The translations under genes and the position numbers were made by a program. Positions 46,707 through 56,197 of a DNA stretch of 64,000 nucleotides are shown here, one piece after another (positions within the stretch are counted from its first letter, which is position 1; the number at the start of each line of letters is the position of its first letter). The stretch comes from CAWFPR01 sp963817635. GTDB lineage: Bacteria; Acidobacteriota; Vicinamibacteria; Vicinamibacterales; 2-12-FULL-66-21. The stretch covers positions 62,001 through 126,000 of the forward strand of contig CAWFPR010000014.1 of the NCBI GenBank assembly GCA_963817635.1, in the 5' to 3' direction. The notes beneath the pieces were generated by a model. That model was not told the origin of the DNA, made no database searches, and saw only the letters and a program-made list of their open reading frames with translations.

Positions 46707-49076
46707 CTATGTCTTGGCGGTGAGCAGCATGTACACCGCCGCGGCGACGACGATGACGTTGGGGGTCCAGGCGGCGAGCGCAGGGGAGAGCAGCCCTGCT
46801 TTTCCAATCGCGATGAACACGCTCATCAGGAACCAGTACGACAGGGCGATCACGACCCCCAGACCGATGCCGTAGAGCGTGCCGCGCCGGCCGCTGCTGA
46901 CGCCGAACGGGACGGCCAGGAGCGTCATGACGAAGGTCACGAACGGAAACGCGAACTTCCGCTGCAGTTCGACCGACAGGCCGATGACGTCGAAGCCGCT
47001 GGCGGACAGTTCGGCGACGTAGCGGCGCAGCTGGGCGACGGTCATGGTGTCGGCGTCGGTCTGTTCGGTCTCGAAGTACTCGGGCGGCTCGACCTGGAGC
47101 GCCGCGCGCTTGAAAGGCTGCCACGTGGGGGTCCGCGCGGTGAGGTCCTGCTTCCACCCGTTCGTGCCGACCCAGCCGTTCACGTATTGCGCTGTCGTGG
47201 CGTACGTGCGCCGGGCGAGCCGCCAGGCGCCAGGCGCCGGCGTAAAGATCGAGAGTCCTGTGAGCACTCGCTGATTCGGATCGAAATAGCCGTAGTGGTA
47301 GATGCTGCCATCGCGACCGATGACCCAGTGGCGGCTGAGCGGGTTGAGCGTCTTGGGCGGCAGGCCGCGGATCGTGGCGTCCAGCGCGGTGGCCCGCCGG
47401 TTCGCGCGCGCGAGAATCTCCTGCTCGAGACCGAACAGCGCCGCGCTCCAGATCAGCGACAGCGCGACGATGGGCAGCGCGACCCGGTACAGGCTGACGC
47501 CGCACGCCTTCATGACCGTCAGCTCGCTCGTTCGCGAGAGAATCCCGAACGTCACGAGAACGCTCAGGAGGGCGGCAATCGGGATCACGTAGTAGACGAA
47601 CTGCGGCGTCGAGTAGCCGAGCAGCTGCAGGACGGTGCCGGTGGACGCGGAGCCCTTGAACAGCTTGTCCGACTTGTCGATGAAGGTCGCGATATAGAAG
47701 AGGCCCATCAACGCGAAGAACGCCAGTCCGACGGTGCGTCCATAGATGCGGCTGACGTACCGGTCGAGCAGGCCGGGCCCCGGCACGCGTACCCTTGGAA
47801 TCCTCAGGACGATGACCACCCGCCCGGGTCTCGTGCCAGGCGCCGGGTTGTTCGACGCAACGGGCGGGCTGCCGGCCGCTCCGGACGTCCGGGCGCGGGC
47901 GCGTGCGGGCAGGCGCGGCACGCGGATCGGAATGGTCAGCGGGAACCTGCGTTCGGCGAAGCGGGCCCGCCAGATGAGGGCGCCGATGCCGAACACGCCG
48001 AGCACGACGTTGGGGATCCACCGTGCCGCGTAGGCGAAGAGGAACCGATCGTCGGGACCCGGCGAGGCGTAGAGGCCCTTGGTGAACGACTCGGCCAGAA
48101 ACATCACGACGTAGTAGGCGAAGATGACGGCGATCCCGAGAACGAACCCCGCGAGTTTGCCGTCGCGCGCCACGGTCAGGCCGAGCGCCAGGCCGATCAG
48201 GGCGAAGACGAAGCAGGCGACCGGGATGGAGAACTTGACCTGAATCCCCATGATCTCGGGGTGCGGCGAGATGTTGTTCAGCCGCTTCTGGGTGATGGTC
48301 TCCTCGAGCTGCGGAATCGTCTTTTCGCTGACGCCCCGCGGCAGTTCCATGCGCCCGAACACGGTGTCGGCGTTCAGCGTCATGATCTGCTCGGCGAAGC
48401 GGAACGTATCGGCTTCCCCCTCCTTCGACGTCGAATACTGAGTGCCGTTGACGAGAATCAGGTAGACGCTTCGATTCGCGCGGTCGAGCACCAGGTGGCC
48501 GCCGGCCGACATGTACAGGCTGGTGGCGTCGGGATTGTGGGTATCGGCGACCATGACGTCCTTCCAGCCGCCGCCCGGCGCCTCGTCGCGCGCGTAGAGC
48601 ACCCAGCCGGGGAAGTCCTCGAAAAAGACACGCGGGTGGATGTCGTTCTCGACGCGCTTGGTGACCAGGTCGAAGGTGATTTCCCGGAAGCGCTGGTTGG
48701 CGTCGGGAATGGCCTCGACCATGACGTAGAAGGTGGCGCCGGCGGCGATGGTGGCCATCACGAGCACGGGCCGCAGCAGCCGGTACGGCGACACGCCGCA
48801 GGCCAGGAGGGCGACGGTTTCACGGTCCGACGAGAGGCGGCCGAGCCCGATCAGCAGCCCGGTCAGGAGCGCCATCGGGATGGTGAGGCCAAGCCCCTGC
48901 GGAATCAGCAGCAGGATGATCTGACCCGCGATTTCCCACGACACGCCCTTCGACACGAGCGTCTCGAGCTGCTGCATCACGGGCGGCACCTCGAGGATGA
49001 ACGTGAAGACCAGCAGGGACAGCAGGAACGGCGGGACGACCTCGCGGATGACGTAGCGATCCAGCGTTCGCAGCAT
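46707..49076 (-). CDS. lptFG: Fused LptF-LptG permease of the lipopolysaccharide transporter
   Basis: A 789-residue inner-membrane protein that joins two permease subunits normally encoded by separate genes. First half (about 1-375): LDRYVIREVVPPFLLSLLVFTFILE, helices, a periplasmic beta-jellyroll region, and helices again. Second half (about 420-790): LLDRYVSRIYGRTVGLAFFALMG, the same plan. Between them is a Pro/Ala/Arg linker (about 380-420, LPARARARTSGAAGSPPVASNN). With LptB this pair extracts LPS and passes it to the periplasmic bridge. Start ATG 49074-49076 gives the canonical N-terminus. No lptB or lptC is near. A single-chain FG pair fixes the 1:1 stoichiometry. Confidence 0.93.
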   Translation of the reverse strand: MLRTLDRYVIREVVPPFLLSLLVFTFILEVPPVMQQLETLVSKGVSWEIAGQIILLLIPQGLGLTIPMALLTGLLIGLGRLSSDRETVALLACGVSPYRLLRPVLVMATIAAGATFYVMVEAIPDANQRFREITFDLVTKRVENDIHPRVFFEDFPGWVLYARDEAPGGGWKDVMVADTHNPDATSLYMSAGGHLVLDRANRSVYLILVNGTQYSTSKEGEADTFRFAEQIMTLNADTVFGRMELPRGVSEKTIPQLEETITQKRLNNISPHPEIMGIQVKFSIPVACFVFALIGLALGLTVARDGKLAGFVLGIAVIFAYYVVMFLAESFTKGLYASPGPDDRFLFAYAARWIPNVVLGVFGIGALIWRARFAERRFPLTIPIRVPRLPARARARTSGAAGSPPVASNNPAPGTRPGRVVIVLRIPRVRVPGPGLLDRYVSRIYGRTVGLAFFALMGLFYIATFIDKSDKLFKGSASTGTVLQLLGYSTPQFVYYVIPIAALLSVLVTFGILSRTSELTVMKACGVSLYRVALPIVALSLIWSAALFGLEQEILARANRRATALDATIRGLPPKTLNPLSRHWVIGRDGSIYHYGYFDPNQRVLTGLSIFTPAPGAWRLARRTYATTAQYVNGWVGTNGWKQDLTARTPTWQPFKRAALQVEPPEYFETEQTDADTMTVAQLRRYVAELSASGFDVIGLSVELQRKFAFPFVTFVMTLLAVPFGVSSGRRGTLYGIGLGVVIALSYWFLMSVFIAIGKAGLLSPALAAWTPNVIVVAAAVYMLLTAKT

Positions 49077-49472
49077 GGGGGCTCGGAGAGACAACGATAT
49101 CACTGACGGGCGTTCGGCGGTCGGCGCTCGGCGCTCGAAGGGGGTCGGCGGCTCGGTGGTTGGCGCTCGGGTTAGGGCATGGGCCCGTCCGGAGGTTCCG
49201 CAGGTCTTGCACAGGCGGGTTTTATTGGCCGTATTGGCTGGGTCTGATAATGAGTGTTATGTTAACTAACAACCCAGACAGGCACTGATTCGGCCGGCGT
49301 CCGCCTGTTCCGGGCCTCCTAGGCCCTTTCGGGGGCGCCCGCCCGGTCGAGCCGGCCTCTGACCGTTCGGCGCGCGGCGCACGACTCGGGCGGCGCGCGC
49401 AGAGGTGCGGAACGGCGGGCTCCGGCTGCGCGGCGGCCCGAGCGCCACTCCGGACGCCGCGCGCCGCTATGG
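49077..49472. other. Gene-free gap between parB and lptFG with repeat and possible promoter
   Basis: No credible gene. 49112-49170 is a loose 7-bp repeat (GTTCGGC, GGTCGGC, GCTCGGC and related). Around 49246-49272 the sequence becomes AT-rich (GATAATGAGTGTTATGTTAACTAAC), contains the palindrome GTTAAC, and could supply a minus-strand promoter for lptFG. The remainder (49280-49470) is GC-rich with no recognisable signal. Confidence 0.5.
49112..49170. repeat. Degenerate heptamer repeat upstream of lptFG
   Basis: GTTCGGC, GGTCGGC, GCTCGGC, GCTCGAA in exact 7-bp register (49112-49139), then a looser continuation in which TCGG/TTGG recurs at 7-8 bp steps to 49170. Confidence 0.6.
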
Positions 49473-50301
49473 CTAGCGGCCGGTCTGCGCGCGCAGTTCT
49501 TTGATGATCGCTTCGAGCGCCGAGATGACTTCGTCCCGCTCGACGCGGGCCTTGGCGAATCGGAGGCTCAAGTTGAAGGTCTTTGAAGGCGCCTTGTAAT
49601 TGAACGTATACGCCTTCGGGCGGCCGGGCTTCGGCTTGGCGGTTTCCTTGCGGACGGCCTCACGGGTTGCGCCGCCATCCCGTGAGATCTTCTCGACCAG
49701 GGCGACCATTTTCTGAGGGTCTCCCTGCCTAACTACCTGCAAAAGTAATGATTTAGAGTGAATGTCGGCCAGCCGACACAGGTTCTTCACTTCCTCCGGC
49801 ATGTTGTTCAGCGCCAGAGACTCGGTAATGGCGGTCCGCGACTTCCCCAGCCGGCGGGCCATGTCTTCGTGGGTGTACGAACATCGCGTGGCCAGTGAGT
49901 GCAGCGCTTCGGCCTCTTCGAACGCGGTCAGGTCCTTGCGCTGGATATTCTCAATCAGGGCGATCTCGATGATCTCGTCGTCATCCACCTCGCGGATGAC
50001 TATCGGGATCTCGCGCAAGCCGACCTGGACTGCAGCCTGGTACCGCCGCTCGCCGGCGACGATCTGGAATCGCGTACCGCGCTGGCGGACGACGATCGGC
50101 TCGATGATGCCTTTTTCGGCGATCGACGCCATCAGCTCCGAGAGGTCGCCCATGACCTGCCGTCGGCTGATTCGGGTTCGGGTCGATCTGGTCGATCGGG
50201 ACCATGCGTCCGATCGGCGACCCTGCGGAACTCGTGAGCGCTTCGACATAGTGCTCGTCGTGGCGCATCCGCACTGTCTCCGGCAGTCCTTTTCTAGGCA
50301 C
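49473..50301 (-). CDS. parB: Chromosome-partitioning protein ParB (frameshifted)
   Basis: ParB binds centromere-like parS sites, spreads by CTP hydrolysis and works with ParA. The start, a GTG overlapping the parA stop, gives PRKGLPETVRMRHDEHYVEAL, then VPIDQIDPNPNQ. There the frame shifts; the next frame goes on RRQVMGDLSELMASIAEKGIIEPIVV, GERRYQAAVQVGL (CTP-binding motif), the helix-turn-helix EDMARRLGKSRTAITESLAL and a C-terminal dimerisation helix. Removing one base at about 50165-50166 joins them to make about 275 residues. No ParS-like site was identified in the window by eye. Confidence 0.9.
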
Positions 50302-51049
50302 GGTCCATGACCTCCTCACACAGGCGGTAGTACTCGGTGGCGCCGCTCGACTCCGGCGCGAAGGAAAAAATCGACTCCTTGTAGGCCGGGCTCTCCTCGA
50401 GTCGCACGCTCTTGGTGATGACGGTCTTGAACACCTTGCTGCCAAACACCTTGTCGATCTGGGAGCGGATGTCGCGCGCCAGCGCCGTCCGCTTGTCGTG
50501 CATCGTGATGACGACGCCGAGGATGCGGAGCCCGGGATTCGCCCGGGCGCGGACCTTCTCGATCGTCTCGAGCAGGTCGTCGGTGCCCTCGAGCGCGAAA
50601 TAGGACGACTGAATCGGGATCAGGAGGTGGGTCGCCGCGACCAGCGCATTGACCGTCAACAACCCCAGCGTCGGAGGGCAGTCGATGACGATGTTCGGAT
50701 AGGCCTCGCGCACCGGTTCGAGTCGATCCTTCAGCCGGTAATGCGCGTCGATCTCCCCCACCAGCTTGGACTCGAGCTTCGCCAGCGCGATACGCGACGG
50801 CGCCACCCAGAGATTCGGCTGCGTGGACTGCTGGATGACATCCTGGAACGTGCAGTTCGGCTCGGCGATCGCGTCGTAGACGCTGCGCGTGATCGTCGTG
50901 ACGTCGAGATACGACATCGTGCTGTTGGCCTGGGGATCGAGATCGACGAGGAGCGTCGGCTTGCCGCGCAGCGAAAGCGCCGCGGCGAGATTGATGGCGG
51001 TCGTGGTCTTGCCCACGCCACCCTTCTGATTGGCGATCGCAACGATCAT
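50294..51049 (-). CDS. parA: Chromosome-partitioning ATPase ParA
   Basis: A 251-residue Walker-type ATPase (ParA/Soj). Deviant Walker A KGGVGKTTT at about 9-17, the DLDPQANST signature (about 40), and the conserved IDCPPTLGLLTVNAL. Length is typical of chromosomal ParA without an N-terminal DNA-binding domain. ATG at 51047-51049 is preferred over an upstream ATG-like codon at 51088. Overlaps parB, so the pair is co-translated. Confidence 0.96.
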   Translation of the reverse strand: MIVAIANQKGGVGKTTTAINLAAALSLRGKPTLLVDLDPQANSTMSYLDVTTITRSVYDAIAEPNCTFQDVIQQSTQPNLWVAPSRIALAKLESKLVGEIDAHYRLKDRLEPVREAYPNIVIDCPPTLGLLTVNALVAATHLLIPIQSSYFALEGTDDLLETIEKVRARANPGLRILGVVITMHDKRTALARDIRSQIDKVFGSKVFKTVITKSVRLEESPAYKESIFSFAPESSGATEYYRLCEEVMDRA

Positions 51050-51103
51050 GTGTGGCTGATGGGAGCGTATGTCACAGGGCGACGCCAATTGTAGGGAGTT
51101 GAG

Positions 51104-51170
51104 TGGAAAATGGGAAATGGAAAATGGAAAATGGAAAATTCTTCTATTTTTTCCATTTTCCTTTTTCCAT
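51104..51170. repeat. TGGAAAA heptamer array with complementary arm
   Basis: Five 7-bp units (TGGAAAA, TGGGAAA, TGGAAAA three times, 51104-51138), then a T-rich complementary arm (TTTTTTCCATTTTCC, 51146-51160 and onward). The two arms can form a hairpin between the bifunctional-nuclease stop and parA. It may act as a terminator. Confidence 0.8.
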
Positions 51171-51172
51171 TC

Positions 51173-51658
51173 TCACATCTTGTACTTGCCCATGTCGTCG
51201 GGATCGAGGCTCTCGAGCCACTTCTGGAGCCGCTCCGAATCGCCCTTCTCGGGCGCGAAGTCGACGGTCTTGGCGTGGTCGATGACGCTGTCTTCCACGA
51301 AGATCGGCGCCTGCGCGCGAAGCGCCAGCGCAATCGCATCGCTCGGCCGGGCGTCGATCGCCATGGCTTCGCCGTTCACGGTCAGGTAAATCAGCGCGTA
51401 GAACGTGTTCTCCTTCAGATCCGAGACGACGATCTTCTGGATGTTGCCCTTCAGGTCGTGAATGACGTTGCGGAGCAGGTCGTGCGTCATCGGCCTGGGC
51501 GTGGTGACGTTCTCAATCTGGAGGGCGATGGCGTTGGCCTCGAAGACTCCCACCCAGATCGGCAGCACGCGCTGGCCCTCCGTGTCGCGGAGGATGATGA
51601 TGGGCATGTTGGTGATCGGATCCACCATCAGACCCTTGATCGTCATCTCAATCTGCAT
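51173..51658 (-). CDS. Bifunctional nuclease family protein (DUF151/BFN)
   Basis: A 161-residue protein of the BFN family; relatives show DNase and RNase activity, but the bacterial role is not settled. Signature MQIEMTIKGLMVDPITNMPIIILRD...VLPIWVGVFEANAIALQIE and RPMTHDLLRNVIHDL...IVVSDLKENTFYALIYL...IDARPSDAIALALRAQAPIFV. The frame extends 25 codons upstream, but the ATG at 51656-51658 matches family N-termini. It precedes parA on the same strand with the hairpin between. Confidence 0.93.
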   Translation of the reverse strand: MQIEMTIKGLMVDPITNMPIIILRDTEGQRVLPIWVGVFEANAIALQIENVTTPRPMTHDLLRNVIHDLKGNIQKIVVSDLKENTFYALIYLTVNGEAMAIDARPSDAIALALRAQAPIFVEDSVIDHAKTVDFAPEKGDSERLQKWLESLDPDDMGKYKM

Positions 51659-51775
51659 GCGCCCTCTTTGGCTTCCGGCGTCCCCGCCGCATCCGAACCT
51701 GGCCCGACAATACCGACGCTTCCCTGCCGGCACGGGAGCCGGAGGCGCTCACGTGACTACAGGCCTCAGCTCACG

Positions 51776-53128
51776 TTAGGCGCATGGCGCGCCTGCGTCA
51801 AGCGCGGCCTCGCCGCGCAGGCTGTTCGGGTTCGCGCCGGTGATCCGCACGGGGATCGTCCGGCCGATCCAGGACGACGGCCCGGCAAGATTGACCACCG
51901 TGTTGCCGCTCGTCCGTCCCGACAGTTCCCAGTCGCGCCGGCGGCTCCTCGAATCCACCAGGACGTCGAGCGTGCGGCCCACCGACGCGGCGTACAGCTC
52001 TCCCTGAATCGTCTTCTGAAGCGACTGCAGCGCGACTATCCTCCGGGTCTTCTCGTCGTCGTCCACATCCTCGGGCATGCGCTTCAGCGCGAGCGTGTTC
52101 GGGCGCTGCGAGTACTTGAACGAGAACATGCTGTGATAGCGCACCGCGGCGGTCAGTGTCAGCGTCGCTTCGAAGTCCTCGAGGGTCTCCCCGGGGAACC
52201 CGACGATCATATCGGTCGAAAGCGCCAGGTCAGGCATGGCATCCCGCAGGCGCGCGACGAGCTCGAGGTAGTCCTCGCGCGTGTGGCGGCGGCGCATCGC
52301 CTCCAGCATGCGCGTGGAGCCGGACTGCACCGGCAGGTGCAGGTGCCGGCAGACCCTGGGAAGGTCGCGCATCGCGGCAATCATCCGCGGCGTCACGTGG
52401 CGCGGGTGCGGGCTGGCAAACCGGATTCGCTCGAGGCCTTCGATCGCGTCGAGGCGTTCGAGGAGCGCCGCGAAGTCGCACGAGGGATCGTCCGGCGCCT
52501 GGTAGTGATTGACGATCTGGCCGAGGAGCTGGATTTCCCTGGCGCCCGTGGACACGGCGTGCTCCGCGTCGGCCAGGATGTCGGCGACCGGGCGCATGCG
52601 CTCCTTTCCGCGCGTATAGGGGACGACGCAGAAGGCGCAGAACTCGTTGCAGCCCTCGATGATGGTGACGTACGCCTTCAGCGGGTCCCCCCGCCGCGCG
52701 ATGCCCAGAGGAAACGAGATGTCCTCCATCGGGTCGAGATCGATGGTGGCCCGGCCCCCGGGGCCTCGCTCGACGGCCTGGTTGACGAGCATCGGCAGGC
52801 GCTTCAGGTTCTGCGTGCCGATGATCACATCGACCGCCGGCGAGCGTTTCAGGATCCGCCCGCCCTCCTGCTGCGCCACGCACCCGGCCACGGCCACGAT
52901 CGGTCGGTGACCATCCTCGATGGCCATCTGCCGGAACTCGCCCAAGCGGGTGAAGAGCATTTCCTCGGCCCGCTCGCGGACGCTGCAGGTGTTCAGCACC
53001 ACGACATCGGCATCCCGGTCGTCGTCTGTCGCTTCGTAGCCGGCCTGCTCGAGCAGTCCCGCCATGCGCTCCGAGTCATGGAAGTTCATCTGGCAGCCGT
53101 GCGTCTCGATGAGGTACCTGTACGCCAA
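51776..53128 (-). CDS. miaB: tRNA-2-methylthio-N6-dimethylallyladenosine synthase MiaB
   Basis: A 450-residue radical-SAM enzyme that methylthiolates the modified adenosine at tRNA position 37. The UPF0004 domain carries three Fe-S cysteines (HGCQMN, NTCSVRERAEE, AGCVAQQEGG); the radical-SAM motif is CNEFCAFC in IIEGCNEFCAFCVVPYTRGKERMR; a C-terminal TRAM domain ends the protein. The start is a TTG at 53128 (LAYRYLIETHGCQMN), with a purine-rich site upstream made of a heptamer repeat. The recN stop is 24 bp upstream. The longer open frame upstream is unrelated. Confidence 0.94.
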   Translation of the reverse strand: MAYRYLIETHGCQMNFHDSERMAGLLEQAGYEATDDDRDADVVVLNTCSVRERAEEMLFTRLGEFRQMAIEDGHRPIVAVAGCVAQQEGGRILKRSPAVDVIIGTQNLKRLPMLVNQAVERGPGGRATIDLDPMEDISFPLGIARRGDPLKAYVTIIEGCNEFCAFCVVPYTRGKERMRPVADILADAEHAVSTGAREIQLLGQIVNHYQAPDDPSCDFAALLERLDAIEGLERIRFASPHPRHVTPRMIAAMRDLPRVCRHLHLPVQSGSTRMLEAMRRRHTREDYLELVARLRDAMPDLALSTDMIVGFPGETLEDFEATLTLTAAVRYHSMFSFKYSQRPNTLALKRMPEDVDDDEKTRRIVALQSLQKTIQGELYAASVGRTLDVLVDSRSRRRDWELSGRTSGNTVVNLAGPSSWIGRTIPVRITGANPNSLRGEAALDAGAPCA

Positions 53129-53130
53129 CT

Positions 53131-53168
53131 TTCGCTTTCGCCTTTCGCTTTTTATTCGCCTTTCGCCT
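53131..53168. repeat. Heptamer repeat spanning the recN stop and miaB leader
   Basis: On the coding strand AAGGCGA is repeated twice, followed by AATAAAA and GCGAAAG twice. It covers the last codons of recN and provides the miaB ribosome-binding region. Confidence 0.55.
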
Positions 53169-54807
53169 GCTTCCCCGCCCTTCGCTCCCTCGACTTCAGC
53201 ATTTCGCGAGCGCTCGCCAGCACCGCGGCGGACGTGTCGCTCCCGGCGATCATGCGGGCCACTTCCTGTTCCCGGCCGACGCCGTCCAGGTGCGCGACCC
53301 TCGTGATCGTCCGCCCCCGCTGGACCTGCTTCTCGATGCGGAAGTGGGTCCGGCCGTACGCGGCAATCTGCGGGAGGTGCGTGATGCAGAGGACCTGAAA
53401 CCGTCCGCCCAGCCGCTCCAGCCTGTTTCCGACGACGTCCGCGACCGCGCCGCCGATACCGGAATCGACCTCGTCGAAGATGAGGGTCTTGCCCGGGGCG
53501 TCGGTCGACGCGAGGGTCTTCAGCGCGAGCATGATACGCGACAGCTCGCCGCCCGACGCGATGCGCGCCAGCGGTTTGAGGTCCTCGCCCGGATTGGGGG
53601 AAATGTAGAACTCCCCCGTTTCGACGCCCCGCTCGGTCCACTGCGCCTCGCTTGCGGCGCCGCAGAAGCGGACCTCGCAGCGCGTGCGCGTCATCGCCAG
53701 GTCGCCCAGCGACTTCTCGAGCGCGTGGCTGAACTCCACGGCGGCGGCTTCGCGCTTTCGCGTGAGGCGCGCGGCGGCCCCCAGGTAGCTGACGCGAGCC
53801 TGGTCGAGGTCGCGGTCGAGCTCGGCCACCCGTTCGGTGGCGTGCTCGATCTCGTGCAGCTCGCGCCGCAGGTGTTCGCGGCGTCCGATCACGTCGGCCA
53901 GCGCCGGGCCGTGCTTCTTCTTGAGCCGCTCCAGCAAGGCGAGCCGATCCTCGATCTCCTGAAGCCGGGCGGGCGACGCGTCGATGGTGGCGGAATACGA
54001 ACGCAGGAAGTACGCGAGATCCTCGAGCTGCGACTTGACGCTGTCGCGGCCATCGAGGTAGGCGCCGAAGCGGGCGTCGAGCGACGCGAGGTCTGCGAGC
54101 CGGCGCCAGACCACGCCGAGCGCCGTCAGCGCGGCCTGGTCGCCTTCGTACAGCGCGTCGTAGGCGTCGGCGCAGAGCCGCTGGAGCTTGTCCGCGTTGG
54201 CGAGCACGGTACGCGTCGCGGCGAGTGCGTCGTCTTCGGCAGGCTGCGGATCCACGCGTTCGATCTCCGCGAGCTGGAACGCAAGAAACTCGGCGCGGGC
54301 GGCCTTCTCGCGTTCACCGGTCATCAGGCGTTCGCGCTCCGCCCGGAGCCCCTGCCACACCGCGAACGCCTCGGCGACATCCGCGCGCTCGGCCGGAACC
54401 GCCGCGAATTCGTCGAGGAGATCGAGATGCGCGGCCGGATCGAGCAGCATCTGGTGCTCGTGCTGACCGTGGAGATCGACCAGTCCGCCGCACAGCTCCC
54501 GCAGGGCCGTGCTCGTGGTCAATGCGCCATCGACTGAGGCACGGCTGCGGCCCTGGGAGGAGATCTCGCGTCGCACGATCAGTTCCCGCCCGTCCGGCGC
54601 ATCGAAAATCGCCTCGACGGTCGCGCTGTCCTCGCCCGTCCTGACGAGTTCGGCCGAGGCGCGTCCGCCGACGAGCAGACCCACGGCGCCCACGAGAATG
54701 GACTTGCCGGCGCCGGTTTCGCCGGTCAGCACATTCAGTCCGGGCTCGAACTCGAGTTCCAGGGAGTCGATGACGGCAAGGTGCCGGATGCTCAGGAATC
54801 GCAGCAA
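53152..54807 (-). CDS. recN: DNA repair protein RecN
   Basis: A 551-residue SMC-like ATPase for double-strand break repair. Walker A GETGAGKS at 29-36, a long coiled coil (about 150-370, with arms such as RREHLRRELHEIEHATERVAELDRDLDQAR), the ABC signature GGELSRIMLALKTL, and Walker B TLIFDEVDSGIGG. The central His/Gln switch QVLCITHLPQIAAYG follows. Full length. The minus-strand gene ends where the miaB leader begins. Confidence 0.96.
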   Translation of the reverse strand: MLRFLSIRHLAVIDSLELEFEPGLNVLTGETGAGKSILVGAVGLLVGGRASAELVRTGEDSATVEAIFDAPDGRELIVRREISSQGRSRASVDGALTTSTALRELCGGLVDLHGQHEHQMLLDPAAHLDLLDEFAAVPAERADVAEAFAVWQGLRAERERLMTGEREKAARAEFLAFQLAEIERVDPQPAEDDALAATRTVLANADKLQRLCADAYDALYEGDQAALTALGVVWRRLADLASLDARFGAYLDGRDSVKSQLEDLAYFLRSYSATIDASPARLQEIEDRLALLERLKKKHGPALADVIGRREHLRRELHEIEHATERVAELDRDLDQARVSYLGAAARLTRKREAAAVEFSHALEKSLGDLAMTRTRCEVRFCGAASEAQWTERGVETGEFYISPNPGEDLKPLARIASGGELSRIMLALKTLASTDAPGKTLIFDEVDSGIGGAVADVVGNRLERLGGRFQVLCITHLPQIAAYGRTHFRIEKQVQRGRTITRVAHLDGVGREQEVARMIAGSDTSAAVLASAREMLKSRERRAGKQAKGE

Positions 54808-54860
54808 GGGGTCCGTTTCCGTTCTCGGGTCGTGACGCGAAGTACCATCTTATCAGATAT

Positions 54861-54890
54861 TTGACAGCCTACAGGAGGCGATGTTAGGCT
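54861..54890 (+). promoter_or_regulatory. Probable promoter of the tol-pal operon
   Basis: Consensus -35 TTGACA at 54861-54866, spacing of 18 bp, then TAGGCT at 54885-54890 as a fair -10. The predicted start lies downstream of the first ATG (54881), which favours a later translation start for tolQ. Confidence 0.55.
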
Positions 54891-54943
54891 GTTGGGAACT
54901 GCGCTGTCCCAGCGGCGCACCACACTATGTTGCGGAGGGCCGT

Positions 54944-55711
54944 TTGCGCACGCTTGGATTGTACGCCCTTGCTCTGTACGCGCAGGGCTCGGGTCAGCCG
55001 GAGGCTGGGTCCGGTCAAGTCGATACCGACATCATCACGCTCATCACCCATGCCAGCGCCGCCGCGAAAGTGGTGCTGGTCATCCTGCTGATTTTCTCGG
55101 CCGTTTCCTGGGGCGTGGTTTTCTACAAGGTCTGGCAGTTCGGGCGCGTGCGGCGTCAGTCGTCCACGTTTCTCGAGGTGTTCCGCAAGAGCGCCAAGTT
55201 CTCGGAGGTGGCGGCCGTCTGCCGCACGCTCTCAGCCAGCCCGCTGGTCGGCATTTTCCAATCAGGCTACGCGGAGCTGAATTCGCAGCTGCGCACCGGC
55301 AACGCCGATCCCGCAAAGCCGTCCCCCGCCGCCGGACGTCCAACTCTCAGGAGCCTTGACGCGGTCGATCGTGCGCTCCTGCGGGCGACGGTCGTCGAGA
55401 TGACCAAGCTCGAACATCGCGTGCCGTTTCTCGCGACGACCGCGAGCATCACGCCGTTCATCGGACTCTTCGGCACCGTCTGGGGCATCATGAGCTCGTT
55501 CCAGGGCATCGGCGCCGCTGGCTCGTCCAGCCTCGGGGTGGTGGCTCCCGGCATCGCGGAAGCGCTCATCGCCACGGCGTTCGGGCTCTTCGCGGCGATT
55601 CCGGCCGTGTACTTCTACAACCATTTCACGCAGCAGCTGAAGCACTTCGCGGCGGAAATGGACGACTTCTCGCTCGAGTTCCTGAACATCTCGGAACGGA
55701 ATTTCACATAA
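54944..55711 (+). CDS. tolQ: TolQ/ExbB-family proton channel
   Basis: A 255-residue inner-membrane protein (three helices) of the Tol-Pal motor. DTDIITLITHASAAAKVVLVILLIFSAVSWGVVFYK (first helix), RVPFLATTASITPFIGLFGTVWGIMSSFQGIG and GIAEALIATAFGLFAAIPAVYFYNHF (second and third helices with the pore Thr residues) are diagnostic. The frame is open from the ATG at 54881, but the predicted promoter and a GGAGG at 54934-54938 favour the TTG at 54944. Stop overlaps the tolR ATG by one base (TAATG). Confidence 0.93.
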   Translation: MRTLGLYALALYAQGSGQPEAGSGQVDTDIITLITHASAAAKVVLVILLIFSAVSWGVVFYKVWQFGRVRRQSSTFLEVFRKSAKFSEVAAVCRTLSASPLVGIFQSGYAELNSQLRTGNADPAKPSPAAGRPTLRSLDAVDRALLRATVVEMTKLEHRVPFLATTASITPFIGLFGTVWGIMSSFQGIGAAGSSSLGVVAPGIAEALIATAFGLFAAIPAVYFYNHFTQQLKHFAAEMDDFSLEFLNISERNFT

Positions 55712-56172
55712 TGCCGAAAGTGCAGCCGCTCGGGGGCGGTGGCGGCAGCCGGCGCGGGCGGTCGGCGCATGTCGCCTCCTCGCTGTCCGAGATCAACGTG
55801 GTCCCGCTGGTGGACGTGATGCTCGTGCTGCTCATCATTTTCATGGTGACGGCGCCGATGATGCAGCAGGGACTCCAGGTGAACCTGCCGCAGTCGCGGC
55901 GCGCTTCGCCCGTGACGGCCCAGCCGATTTACGTGACGGTGCCGGCCGACTTCAGCCGTACGCGCACCGTGCAGCTCGACAAGGAGTCGATGCGCATCGA
56001 CGTGCTCGAGGAGCGCGTCCGTCAGGCGCTGCTCTCGCGCGACGACAAGTCCGTGTTCATCCGCGCCGACGCCGACGCGCGCCTGCAGGACATCGTCACG
56101 GTGTGCGACAGGTTGAAAGCGGCCGGGGTCGAGAAGGTCGGGGTCATGACGACTCCGCCGACCACCAGGTAA
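55711..56172 (+). CDS. tolR: TolR/ExbD-family proton-motive-force component
   Basis: A 153-residue bitopic protein. One membrane helix with the essential Asp (INVVPLVDVMLVLLIIFMVTAPMMQQG, about 28-53) and a periplasmic domain ending in LKAAGVEKVGVMTTP. The helix Asp follows the PLVDVMLVLLI motif. Pairs with TolQ in a 5:2 motor complex. Confidence 0.95.
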   Translation: MPKVQPLGGGGGSRRGRSAHVASSLSEINVVPLVDVMLVLLIIFMVTAPMMQQGLQVNLPQSRRASPVTAQPIYVTVPADFSRTRTVQLDKESMRIDVLEERVRQALLSRDDKSVFIRADADARLQDIVTVCDRLKAAGVEKVGVMTTPPTTR

Positions 56173-56197
56173 CGAAACCGAGGCGGCGGGCGCGCAC

